From the NCBI GenBank assembly GCA_026119935.1, contig JALRMH010000033.1, positions 354,374 through 418,373 of the forward strand: a stretch of 64,000 nucleotides of DNA. The letters run 5' to 3'. Below, in pieces: positions 45,691-56,047 of this stretch. Position 1 is the first letter of the stretch, and every line of letters begins with the position of its first letter. The position numbers and the translations under genes are program-made. The notes under the pieces were generated by a model that was not told the DNA's origin, ran no database searches, and worked only from the letters and a program-made list of their open reading frames with translations. The stretch comes from Endothia cerciana (Eukaryota > Ascomycota > Sordariomycetes > Diaporthales > Cryphonectriaceae).

Positions 45691-46696
45691 ATGGCCACCA
45701 CTGCTACTCCTGAGGGTAAGTCAGCAGCTTGACATGCTCACGTCACTGCACGGCCCCAAGCTGTCTCTGGTGCTGTTGCCTGCCCCTCGGACTTCCCTGT
45801 GCACCACCGCTACCCAAGCAGGCAGACACAATGACTAATGCAGGGTGCGCACACACACAGTCCTCTGGGCGCAACGCTCATCGAGCACCGATGCCGAGAA
45901 GAACTTCGTCTACCTGACCATCACTGTGCCCGACGTCCCCGCCTCCAGCATGAAGCTCGACCTCAAGCCCACCGGCCTAACCTTCACCGGCCACTCCGAG
46001 ACCCTGAAGAAGACCTACCACCTCGAGCTGGAGCTGTATGCCGAGATCGACGAGAAGGCCTCCAAGGTCAACCACACTGGCAAGAACGTCGAGCTCAAGC
46101 TGCAGAAGAAGGAGCTCAACGAGGCCTACTGGCCCCGCCTGCTCAAGGAGTCCAAGAAAGCGCACTTCCTCCGCACCGACTTTGACAAGTGGGTCGATGA
46201 GGACGAGCAGAACGAGGCTGCTGAGGAGGACTTCTCGCAGTTTGGCGGCATGGGTAAGTAACGCTCCAAAGGGCTGGTTCCTTTTCTTCCTCCCCCCGCT
46301 CGGGACATTTCCGCTCCCGTGCCCCCTCCCCACTCAATCCCGATGTCAGCCAGCTGAGAAATCTACGTACCCACAGGAGGCATGCCTGGCATGGGCGGTA
46401 CGTGAGAAGCAGTTTGATCCCATTCTTGGATGAGCAGGCACAGGGCTACACCATCTAGGTCCTACAGAAGAGGAGTTAAGTACAATACTAGCGGGACGGC
46501 ATGCTGACAAAAGCCTCCTCTAGGTGGCGGTGACTTTGGCGGTATCGACTTCTCGAAACTCGGCGGTGGTGCCGGCCTGGGTGGTGAGGAGGAGGACGAG
46601 GACGACGAGGATGATGACGACATGCCTGCTCTGGAGGGTGAGGAGGATGAAAAGGCCGAGGCGAAGCCTGTGGAGGACAGCAAGGCGGCTGCCTAA
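45691..46696 (+). CDS. SBA1: Hsp90 co-chaperone p23/SBA1
   Basis: Cytosolic/nuclear co-chaperone that binds the closed ATP-bound Hsp90 dimer and slows ATP hydrolysis. Four exons: 45691-45715, 45861-46253, 46377-46397, 46524-46696, giving 203 aa. The CS domain spans about residues 8-120 with the expected PEVLWAQRSS start, NFVYLTITVPDV, and the C-terminal WPRLLKESKKAHFLRTDFDKW that contacts Hsp90. It is followed by a Gly/Met-rich linker (GGMGGMPGMGGGDFGG) and a highly acidic tail (EEEDEDDEDDDDMPALEGEE). The second exon must start at 45861, using the CACACAG acceptor, because the upstream GCAG breaks the frame. Exon 3 is a 21-nt in-frame microexon. Confidence 0.92.
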
Positions 46697-47484
46697 GCTA
46701 AAGTCAACCTCGCCATCAACGGGCCGTTGTGTGCCCAATCCTCTATCATGATAGCGTGAGGAAGAGGTGGTGCTTTCTCTTTCGGAAGGGAGTGAGACAT
46801 CGTCTGCCGCCTTGGCAGATCCTGGAGTTCGGAGAGGTTCGCAGCGAGCGTCAGATGAACCCAGGGAGAGGTCTATTCCCTCGACAAATCTGATCCAGCG
46901 GCATGCTCACTAAACATCCAACAAGACCTTAGCCTTCGAGACTTTCAGTTCCCCGTGTTGTTTTGCCACGTGCTTCCGTCCCCACACAGCCTTGTACCAG
47001 GTCTCTTCTCACTGCATGAGAAGTAGTAGGCAAGGACATATAGGACAAGGCAAGTATTCGATTACCACATCACCTATTTATTGTAGCTGTTCTAAACTAC
47101 ACGGACTACGTAGCCCCTGCCATGTCTAGTATCTGCTCGACTGCCCCGTCGAAAACCCTTCCAAACGCCACGGTCGCAATTTTTCACTATTAGGAAGCCT
47201 CCCTGCCCACTCTCCCTCTGGCTCAACTATAACCTCATCGCCCTTGCTCAATCTGTGTCTTACAAACCCGGGCTGGTAAGACAACATTCGTGGTGGGTCT
47301 AGCACACCACGTCCTATCCTGACCCTCCAGTCCCAGTCAAACGGCGAGCGGCATCTTCCAAACTGCTGGTGGACAGCCAGCCTTATAAGGTGACGCCACG
47401 ATAGTGAGCGCATGAACCTACCATCCCGCCTTCCCAGTCGACCCAAATATGGTAGTCTGTTAGACGCCACGCACATGGTCTTAG

Positions 47485-47928
47485 ACTGCCGCCTTCAGCA
47501 GAGGAGCAATCACCATTGGGCTCTGGAATCCGGGCCTGGCTATAATCGAATGAGGATTGGTTTCCTATAAGATGATAATGACAGGTTCTTCGGTAGTGTC
47601 TTTCTTCAACGAATATCTTCAACATTCTGGTGTCTCGTTGCCCTTGGCATATGGCGTAAGTTACACGGTAGAGGAGGTTATCTTCGATAATCCGAGGGCA
47701 CCACGACTCTATACAGACCACACCAAAGTCCGGACATATCTCCCGATCATCTTACTCGATAGCATCTATAGGTAGCCCGTCCCTAGATCCGTAAAAATAG
47801 CAGTTCATAATAATGCGAGCGTTTTAATAGGAAAGAATACAGTTACTCTTCCACCACCAGATATCATAATGGGCCGAGTGGATAAAATCGAAGTCCTGTT
47901 TCAGGGTGAACCGGTCCCTGCCCCATAG
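47485..47928 (+). pseudogene. Possible decayed gene of unknown origin
   Basis: One plus-strand frame reads protein-like for about 148 codons: ITIGLWNPGLAII, FFNEYLQHSGVSLPLAYGVS, IFDNPRAPRLYTDHTK, IAVHNNASVLIGKNTVTLPP, DKIEVLFQGEPVPAP. It is broken by TGA (47551-47553) and TAG (47773-47775) and ends at TAG (47926-47928). The TAG stops could each come from CAG by one C-to-T change in a CpA context, as in repeat-induced point mutation. The family is not recognised. A GTAAGT at 47656-47661 leaves open that part is an intron of a real gene. Confidence 0.35.
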
Positions 47929-48346
47929 ATGAAGCTTCTTACAAATATGGCAAAATTACAGCCCCGGGGTGTCTCTCTCTAGTTGAAGGACCAAGGCTTC
48001 CCTTGCAGATGATTGTAGACTTGGGTTCTTTGAGAAGTAACTGTAGTAGAAAGTTGCGCAGGTCAAAGAGAAGGCTAGAATAGACTCTCGAGGGAGGCTC
48101 TGAAGGATCATGATGATAATCTCGGCTGGCAGCTGCTCCAGAACACCCGTGGAGGGGGGAGGTCTTCCCTTGCTGGAAAGGCATAGGGCCCTTCAAGGGG
48201 CTTAGATCTTGGACTGGAAGCTGGAGCATTGGAATAAACCGGAATGATCCTACCACAGTTCCCAAGGGGCTTAGGGTGACCACCCCCAGCTGACTAGGAA
48301 CGACACGTGATTTATATGCTGGTATAGAAGCCGGCCTCGCAAAGAT

Positions 48347-48355
<9 letters not shown>

Positions 48356-48377
<22 letters not shown>
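48356..48377. repeat. A22 homopolymer
   Basis: Twenty-two consecutive A on the plus strand, preceded by CACACACA. It is not flanked by recognisable retroelement sequence. Confidence 0.9.
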
Positions 48378-48655
48378 GGACCTACAAAGTTGATGACGCC
48401 AATATTTCTAGATTGGTCAGTCGAGGAATATAACTCAGGGATTGGTCGAGTCCCAAGTGTCGAAGTACCTGAAAGCCCCTGCCCCCCTCTCCAAAAGACC
48501 TCCTCAAGAGGAGTTGATGATATAGAAGGCATAGATAGTATCACGACCAGGAAGTCCTGCACAACTTCTAGATCCATGCTTTCTGATCCTTGATCTAGCA
48601 TTCGGTTACTGGAAAAGATGGACACCGCATATCTCCTCGAAGACGACCACGGCAA

Positions 48656-50446
48656 CTAGCCCTCCTCGGTATCTATCTTGCTCTTCTCCGCCTTGATGAC
48701 CTCCCTCCAGTTCCCCCTCGCCCTCATCTCCTCCGCATTCTGAAATCCCTTCCTTTGGGCCCACCGATCATTCAGCTCCTCGGGGCTCGCGATCAGATCC
48801 TTCTTCAGGACGGGCACATAACCGCCCACGAACTTGGGCCCGTTGCCCCCCTCATAGACCCTCGTGCTCTTCGCGTTCATGAACTTGGCCTCCGCCGAGC
48901 CCTTCTTGATCTCCCCGGGCACGCGGTGAATATCCGTCTTCTGCGAGACCCAGTCAACCAGACGATTGGCGAGGATCTCGTCCATCTTCTTCTCCCGCCA
49001 GTACGCCCACAGGTCCCCGGCCACCCCCGTGGTGCCGTGCAGGTTGAGCGGGCTGTCGCCCTCGCCGCCGACGTACAGCCAGTCCACCTCGTCCTCCGCG
49101 CCCTCTGCGTTCTCGCGCCCGAAGACGCAGTCCCACAGCACCAGCGGCGCGTCGTCGGCCAGCACGTAGTTCGGACGCCGCGGGTTCCTAGCCACGTCGA
49201 GGAGGTCGGCGACGACGGCGGGGCCCTCGAGGCCCTGCCCGACGAGGAAGAGGACCGCGACCATGCATCGGATCTGGTGCCACAGGAAGGCGGAGCCGCG
49301 GACGTGGAAGTAGTAGACCTTTGGGTAGCGCCCGCGCCCGCGCCCGCGCCCGTCTGCTGCGCCATGTGAGGGGTCGCGGAACTGGGACCCCGCGAGGTAG
49401 GGGATGGACGTGTCCACGCCGTCCACCTCGACGATGTCGGCCTCGTAGATCCGGCGGACGAAGTTGGTGATCTGTTTCGACGGGTCGGCCTTGCAGAAGT
49501 TGCGGAAGTCGTGGAGGCCCTCGAACATCTTGGCCGCGCGGCGCATCGCATCGACATCGAGCCAGCCGTCCTTCGGCTTGGGCGCTGATGAGGCGCTGCT
49601 CTTATCTGTGGCCTGGGGCCTCTCGAGGAAATACGGCAGTGGTGCAAAGGCCGGCTGCGTGAAGAAGTAGCGGTACTGCCTCTCGCGGCAGCTGAAGCGC
49701 GCCGAGAATTCTGGCGGTGGGCCTGGGCACCAAGCGTAGACCTTGATATCCGGTGGCAGGATGCGGTTGAGCACCCGGCAGTACTGGATCTCTTGCTCCA
49801 CCGGAAAGGGTGTGTCGTCATCTTCATCCGGTGGTGTCTGCGGCCCCTCGGTCATTGTGACGTCCTTGTCACCCTGCGCAGTGCTGTCCATGGCGGTGGC
49901 ACCCTCACCATCATTACCACCACCCGCGGCAGCCTCACCTGCCAGGTCTCTCGCGGACTTCCTCCTCGCAGGCTTGTTGCTCCTCACCCTCAGCGCAACG
50001 ACCTGCCCGAACGCGCTCACGCCCCGGTCCGTCCGCCCGCACTTGGAATACTCACACACGTTCCAGTCGACCTCGTTCGGCCTCTCCGGGCCCGGGAAGA
50101 TGAGGCACGCCTTCACGAGTGCCTTCCACAGCTCCTCCTCGATCGTCGACATGAGCCCGGACGACTGGTACTCGAAGCCGTTGTAATTCTTGCCGATGTA
50201 AGCGAGCTTCAGCGCTATGAAGCGCGTCGCGTACCTGGAGGGGTCCAGGGGCTTGGCCTTCTTTGGTTTCTTCTTGGCGGGCTGGTCTGGGTCGCCATCT
50301 TCCGGGGCTGTAGTTGTTGCTGTGGGCTGTGGGGGGCCAGGTGCTGGTCGTGGGAGGGCTGTCGAGTCCTGGGCGCCAAGCTGCGATTCTAGCTGTTTCA
50401 CTCTCTTTATGAGGTCTTCCTTGGGCCATTTATTGTAGTCTGTCAT
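48656..50446 (-). CDS. PUS3: tRNA pseudouridine(38/39) synthase
   Basis: TruA-family synthase (yeast DEG1/PUS3) that isomerises uridine 38/39 in the anticodon arm of tRNAs. Single exon; 596 aa from the ATG at 50444-50446 (MTDYNKWPKEDLIKRVKQLE), which has A at -3. Catalytic core: YSKCGRTDRGVSAFGQV with the essential Asp, then FSCRERQYRYFF, FEGLHDFRNFC and FLWHQIRCMVAVLFLVG, all TruA signatures in the usual order. A Lys-rich segment (KKKPKKAKPLDPSRY) precedes the core, and a polar insert of about 50 residues follows the catalytic motif. The frame stays open upstream with another ATG at 50588-50590, giving a basic 48-residue extension (see findings). Confidence 0.93.
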   Translation of the reverse strand: MTDYNKWPKEDLIKRVKQLESQLGAQDSTALPRPAPGPPQPTATTTAPEDGDPDQPAKKKPKKAKPLDPSRYATRFIALKLAYIGKNYNGFEYQSSGLMSTIEEELWKALVKACLIFPGPERPNEVDWNVCEYSKCGRTDRGVSAFGQVVALRVRSNKPARRKSARDLAGEAAAGGGNDGEGATAMDSTAQGDKDVTMTEGPQTPPDEDDDTPFPVEQEIQYCRVLNRILPPDIKVYAWCPGPPPEFSARFSCRERQYRYFFTQPAFAPLPYFLERPQATDKSSASSAPKPKDGWLDVDAMRRAAKMFEGLHDFRNFCKADPSKQITNFVRRIYEADIVEVDGVDTSIPYLAGSQFRDPSHGAADGRGRGRGRYPKVYYFHVRGSAFLWHQIRCMVAVLFLVGQGLEGPAVVADLLDVARNPRRPNYVLADDAPLVLWDCVFGRENAEGAEDEVDWLYVGGEGDSPLNLHGTTGVAGDLWAYWREKKMDEILANRLVDWVSQKTDIHRVPGEIKKGSAEAKFMNAKSTRVYEGGNGPKFVGGYVPVLKKDLIASPEELNDRWAQRKGFQNAEEMRARGNWREVIKAEKSKIDTEEG

Positions 50447-50808
50447 CTTGACTGGTGTCGGTACTCTGGCCGAGACGGGCCAGACCGGAAGCGGGCGTGA
50501 GGAACGCCACAGGAGTTTTTTTGCGACAAGGACGAAGGTTTTGAACTCATGCCATGGTGCGCCGCGACTACTGGTCCTGTTCGGCTTCATGCGGTTTTCG
50601 TTGACCCATATCAACAAGGCTGTGAAGTTCTCAGGAAATACTTGCTGCGGGTGCAGCAGAGTGATGAGAGGCGGGATAAATAAACCGTGAAATTTACACT
50701 ACGAAATTCTTATCGATAAGGGGCTCGCTCATGTAGTCACTCCGCTGGAGACATGAAATATCCCTCTCGACTGTGTATGCTTCGGCCCCACCAGGGACAG
50801 TCGGCTTC

Positions 50809-51524
50809 ATGGAGGCCCAGTCGATCTCTATACTGCTGCTAGGCGACGAGGCGTGTGGGAAGACGACGTTCTTGTCGTGGGTTGCTCCGTCGAAGCCCAA
50901 CGCTCTTGACATCGATCGTGTGGCTGACACAGAACAGGAGAATCAGCCAGGGACACAGCAACTTGTCGGGCACGAAAACGGTCACGTTGCTCAAGGACAT
51001 TGATCAACCATTTGTGTTTGAAGTCTCATTTGGCAGGCGGCGGTACCGGCTAGAGTTCTACGACACCTCGAGCCCCGAGAGCTGGCGGCTTCTCCAGCCT
51101 GATCTTATCCTGATCTGCTATGATATAAGCCAGCGCCTGAGCCTTATGAACCTCCAGCACGTTGTACGTCTTTTTCGGCACCCCCCCCCCCTCCCCAACA
51201 CATCTGCTCATCGAATCCGCTGACCACATGGTGCTGGTGTAGTGGATCAAGGAAGTCCGCACGACATTCCGAACCGAGAGCGTCCTCCCACTCGCTGTTC
51301 TGGGCCTCAAGCGCGACCTGAGATCTGAAGATGACCCCAACGGTATTATCTACCCACAGGAGGGCTACCGGGTTGCCCAGGAGATGAGGGTGGACAGTTA
51401 CATGGAATGCTCTGCCGTCACGGGTGAGCTTCTTCCGCTCACATTCGAGGAGATCTGCTCCATGGCTGTCAAGACGAACACCGCAGAGGGGGCCCAGAGT
51501 AGCGGAGGTTGTCTCGTTATGTGA
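50809..51524 (+). CDS. Atypical Rho-like small GTPase with CaaX box
   Basis: Three exons: 50809-50876, 50938-51163, 51243-51524, giving 191 aa. P-loop: LLLGDEACGKTTFLS. G3 region: EFYDTSSPESW instead of DTAGQE. G4: GLKRDLR. G5: ECSAVTGE. C-terminus: GGCLVM, a CaaX box whose terminal Met favours farnesylation. The order and spacing fit a Ras/Rho fold. The Gly of the P-loop corresponding to Ras Gly12 is Glu, and the residues matching Gly60 and Gln61 are Ser and Pro, so GTP hydrolysis is probably impaired, as in vertebrate Rnd proteins. Similar atypical GTPases seem to occur across Pezizomycotina, from memory. The start at 50809 is the first ATG in frame. It is divergent from PUS3 and convergent with RPC17. 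Confidence 0.82.
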
Positions 51525-51580
51525 TTTCGGGGTCCCCATCGGCCTAAGTGTTTTGTCGCTCGGGTTATCCCCCAGAGACC

Positions 51581-52081
51581 TCAGACAGCCTCCTCCCCTT
51601 CTTCTGCATTCTCCCTAGGGGGGAATGGTCCAAGTACCTCCTCGATGATGGCCTGGATCTCGCACTGCTGGTCCTCGGTGAATCGAGTCATGAAGTCCTC
51701 AACGCATGCGCTCAGGACGGCAAGGTTCTCGGGGCGCACGTTGAGGATCATGATCATCTCGCCCTTGGTCAGATCATAGTCGTGCAACTTGTCGACGAGG
51801 CGATTGATGGTGAAGCCATTGTAGGTGATGGGCTGCTGGCTGAGGGGGTTGGGGGATGTCTTGAAATATTCTAGGACCTGTGATGGATGTGTTAGTCTCA
51901 GAGCCCGCAGCGATAGTGGTTATGAACGGTATGGGGTCCTTACCTCCTTGATGATGGTCTGGGTGCTTCGTGGGACCTTTTTCCTGCGCTCGTGATCCCT
52001 GAACTTGTACTGCTCATTGAGCAGATGCTGGTAGACCTCGAAGTTGGTCAGGACGGCATTCTGCGACTCGAGGATCTTCAT
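51581..52081 (-). CDS. RPC17: RNA polymerase III subunit RPC9/RPC17
   Basis: Stalk subunit of Pol III, the Rpb4 counterpart that pairs with RPC25 and takes part in initiation-factor contact. Two exons, 51944-52081 (MKILESQNAVLTNFEVYQHL) and 51581-51877, give 144 aa (yeast is 161). The first exon is the N-terminal hairpin typical of the family. The second carries the HRDC-like fold: YFKTSPNPLSQQ, YDLTKGEMIMILNVRPENL, FTEDQQCEIQAIIEEVL. A short acidic tail ends GEEAV. Donor GTAAGG and acceptor CACAG are clean. Only 56 bp separate its stop from that of the convergent GTPase gene. Confidence 0.92.
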
Positions 52082-53548
52082 GTCGTCTGCGGCTCAGTAG
52101 AGCAAGGCCACGGCGGTGACAGTAGAATAAGTCGTCCGGTCTTTTCCGAGGTAGGCTGTGCGAGTTGCTGCAGGTTGCCGCGGGGTTGCCGGATGAATGC
52201 AAAACTGCCGCCGTCTTGAGTCACCACCAAAAGAGCTGATGACAACCTGGGCGTAGTCCGTGTGGTGAGGGCTTTTTGATGGTCACGTCGCACTGCACAC
52301 AGGGTCGCCGATGATATTTGTGGGTAAGCACATCTAACAGTACTTGGAAGCCGGGGCTGGTTCCTCAGCCTCGAAAGCGAAGAATTGTCTCCCTCTCCTC
52401 ATGCACACCTTCTCAAAGCCTTGGATCTTCTTCCTTTTTTTTTGTTTTTTTTTTTGTTTTTTGGTGCCGTGCCGGTGTTGTGCAGAGAAGGAAGGATGAG
52501 GATGTTGCGGCTATTCGAGCCGGTACTGAGAAAATCGAGTCTGGCCTGGCGGGTCTTCTTTTGACAGGCTGGGAAGATGAAGAGACGCTGCCGTACCGAA
52601 AAGTCAGACACCAAAATAAAGACCCCGCGTTGGAGGCGGCGCACATGAGTGCCGTGTTGCAATCAAGGACCAATGATAGGACGGTACAAGAATTGCCCCA
52701 CCTCATGCTGCCACCTGGGTGAGCAGGTACCCGTGCACGCCATGGTACACACTGTCAGCTGGGCAGCAGGACCAAGAGGTGTCCTCCATAAGGGTACTGT
52801 ACTATCTGCACAGCCTAAGGGTGGAAGCTCGAGTAGTATGACAGGATATGCGCCTGTGGCATCATTCATCATGCGTGGATTCGTCATGGAACAATTCTGC
52901 ATGTGATGTTGTTGTGGTGTAGCATTTTCTCACCTAGGCATTCCCAAGGTACCGACCGGTAAATGTTACATCTCTTGTTCAGGGTTGGCTGCCCCGCTGA
53001 TGGGTTACTGTGTACGCTAGAGATGCACCTGGACAGGGGCCTGGGTCTCACTCACAGCATTGGACAATTGGGGGCCTGGGTCTGGGTCTGGGGGTTGGCT
53101 GGGCCTTGCTACCATTAGGGGACTTACAATTCTCAATTTTTTTCTCACCTTTGCGCCTCCGAGGCCGCTTTGTGTCTCTTCACCCACTTGACCACCACAC
53201 AAAGCCTCTTCACACTCACCACTGCGACGAAGAGTTGACACGATGATTGCTCTGTAGAGAGACTGTCCAAGCCGCTCTCCTTGGCTTCTTTATCCCTCCC
53301 TTCCCAAAGACCCTGGTCAATTTTCTCCTCTCTCTATCCAGCCCGTTTACGTTTTCTTATCGCGTATCCTCGGCTCTGATTTCTGACGTCGGCGGCCCAC
53401 GACGTGCATCTGCGGCACCACCAGGGTTTCGACGACACCGCTCAGCCTGACGTCCCCCTTCGACCTTGGGCCTGTCCTCGTCTCTGACAGGGACACTTCC
53501 GTCTCGATACCCCCCAAATACCTTCGGGGATCATCGAAGCTGTTCAAC
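52082..53548. promoter_or_regulatory. Divergent upstream region of RPC17 and PRS1-like gene
   Basis: No gene is supported. It contains a T-rich tract at about 52433-52461 and a C/T-rich stretch at 53150-53540, consistent with the leader of the pyrophosphokinase gene. Short ORFs over it show no recognisable protein. Confidence 0.45.
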
Positions 53549-55269
53549 ATGGTCCGCAACCTGGTCATCCTCGGGGGCAACTCCCACCCGGAGTTGGTTC
53601 ACAACATCTGCAATATCCTCGGCATCCCTCCCTGCAATCGCATCCTGTCAAAGTTCGCTGTCGGCGAGAGTCGGTGCGAGATCCAGGAGACCGTCCGTGG
53701 AAAGGATGTCTACATCATACAGACGGCAGGGACCCAAGATGCCAATGTCAAAGTCAACGACCACTTCATGGAACTCTGCATCAGTCAGACCTCCCTCCTG
53801 CTTGGTGACCCCTCGAGAGACGAGTACGCTGACCGCAACACCCAGTGGTCTCTGCTTGCAAGACAGGCTCCGCCAAGAGGGTCACCGCCGTCCTGCCCCT
53901 GTTCCCCTATTCTCGACAACCAGACCTGCCCTACAACAAGACTGGTGCACCCCTGAACAAGGGCCCTAGCGACGCGGGCAAATATACCTTCGAGAGCGTC
54001 CCCGCCACCCCCGGCCCCGGCCTCCCCAAGAGCATCGGCCTCAACAGCGGGATTGACATAACGAAGATGCTGACACAGGTCTCACTTGCCAACGGCAACG
54101 GGACTGCCAAGGTGCACGGCGAGGGAGCAAGATCCAGCGCAAACGGTACCACCGCTCGCCACCACGCGAATTCTGTCTCCTCGGTGACCGGGAACTACAC
54201 GACCCACGACTACGAGAACCCTCAGATGATCAACGCTTTCCAGGCCAAGCCTGGTTACAAGCAGTGGGTAGCACAGGCTGGGACTTTGGTGGCGGACCTC
54301 TTGACATGTGCAGGAGCGGACCACGTATGTGCCTCTTGAACCCAGACGGTCTGGTCCTGCCACTGGAGGACTGGACAAGTGTCCCCTCCCGGCATGGGAG
54401 CCTCTATCGCTGGGGGTGACATGTGCTCGCCCACCATGAGTAGCTCATACTGACCTGTGCTCTCAGGTCATCACGATGGACTTACATGACCCTCAGTATG
54501 TATTTCCCATAACCTCGAAATGTCATCCCGTCTTTGTCTCCAGCACGAGCGTCGTGGGAGTCTGTCGAGGATGCGTGAAAGCCCGCGATCAGGGGTTCAA
54601 TGTTCTAGAGCCTTGGTGTTGGATGGCGAGTGCTGATGTTGTATCGCCAAAGATACCAGGGATTCTTTGACATTCCCGTTGATAATCTCTACGGAAAGCC
54701 GCTTTTGCAGCGGTACATTGAACGACAGATCCCCTATTCCAAGGATGCAGTCATTGTCAGTCCGGATGCAGGTGGCGCCAAGCGTGCCACCGCTATCGCC
54801 GACGCCTTGGGCTTGAGCTTCGCTCTTATCCACAAGGTAGGGACATGAATCCAAGAGGCCCCCGGTCGTACTGACTGGGTCAATGCAGGAACGCCGCCCG
54901 ACCAAGATCTCAGACCGGCAGAACGCGACCATGATGCTTGTGGGCGATGTACAAGAGCGTCCGTGTATCCTCGTGGACGACTTGGCCGATACCGCAAACA
55001 CCATCACAAGAGCAGCGAAGCTCCTGAAGAAGGAGGGGGCCACCACAGTCTACGCTCTCCTTACCCACGGCATTCTCAGCGGCGATGCCATTGCCCGCAT
55101 CAATGCGTCCTCCATCGACAAGATCATTGTCACCAACTCAGTGCCCCAACACAGCCACAGACAGGCATGTCCCAAGCTTGAGGTCCTGGACGTGTCCCAC
55201 ATCTTTGCTGAGGCCATTCGGCGTGTGCACCACGGAGAGTCCATCAGCGCCTTGTTTCCTCACGACTGA
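53549..55269 (+). CDS. PRS1: Ribose-phosphate pyrophosphokinase, insertion-bearing type
   Basis: Makes PRPP from ribose 5-phosphate and ATP for purine, pyrimidine, histidine, tryptophan and NAD synthesis; fungal enzymes work as hetero-oligomers. Five exons: 53549-53783, 53846-54324, 54467-54495, 54653-54836, 54889-55269, giving 435 aa (yeast Prs1 is 427). It begins MVRNLVILGGNSHPEL. Core motifs: VITMDLHDPQ, GFFDIPVDNLYG, VIVSPDAGGAKRAT and the PRPP-binding CILVDDLADTANTI. An insert of about 110 residues (TGAPLNKGP to PGYKQWV) lies between LPYNK and the helix QAGTLVADLLTCAG; yeast Prs1 carries a similar non-homologous region, which is why I use that symbol. Exon 3 is only 29 nt. Confidence 0.9.
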
Positions 55270-56047
55270 GCCGACCAGGGCTGATGGACAAGACTCGAGA
55301 CGCAGCGACTGGATATCAACTGCTCCACGCATTCATGGTTTTTTTTTTCCTTCCTTCCCTCTGGCGTTCAGTGAGTGAGGCCTTGACTGCCGCCCGGGTA
55401 AGGCATCCGAAAACCTGCCCTTCTGGGCTCTGGAGTTGGAGGCCGGTAGACTTGGTTTCACCAGTTCGTCATCAAGGACGGAAAAATAGCAAAGGCGAGA
55501 AGAAAAAAAAAAAGGGTCATGTCAGGCGGTCTTGTGATTCATAGACATCCAAGTCAAGTACGACTTGTGAGAACAAGTCAGGACCAACGGGACATATGCA
55601 TTGCCTATTACTGGCTGCCTCCTGGAGGAAACATTCCTCCCGGAGGAAGTATTTGAGAACGGTCTTGGTTCAGCGCGACAGATCGATTCCAAACACTGCT
55701 ATACATATCAGAGACGAGCTAACAGCCGAAGGTGATGGCCGTGCCGTGTGCAGGCGTGAGCCACGCAGGAGGCGCGATAGACATGCTGTCCCTATCTAGA
55801 TGCATACGGAGAAATGAACCCCTTCACTACGAATTGACCAATTCCCATGTGATATTTGTTTTCAGAGTGAAGTCGATCCATGACGTTTACGTGAGAGGCG
55901 AGGGAGGCTGTGCTTATATAATACCATGACCAGGGGTTTAAAAAAAAAACCACATTGGGGAAAAAACCATCCGGGGTAGAAAGTTCAATCATCACAGACC
56001 AGTGCCTCCATTCTCACGGAGTAGCAACAGTCCAACAATAGTCTATC
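55270..56047. other. Intergenic, PRS1-like 3' region
   Basis: No gene is supported. It contains a T9 tract near 55339-55347, an A-rich tract near 55501-55513, and A/G-rich sequence before the zinc-knuckle gene. Confidence 0.45.

Larger units (their letters stand above)
46697..48655. other. Lower-GC intergenic block between SBA1 and PUS3
   Basis: About 46.7-47.1 kb is presumably SBA1 3' UTR. From 47.1 to 48.6 kb the DNA is visibly richer in A/T than neighbouring sequence. It contains a decayed-gene candidate (next entry), the A22 tract, and a second protein-like fragment at 48390-48593 (+) (MTPIFLDWSVEEYNSGIGRV). I recognise none of these. Confidence 0.5.
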
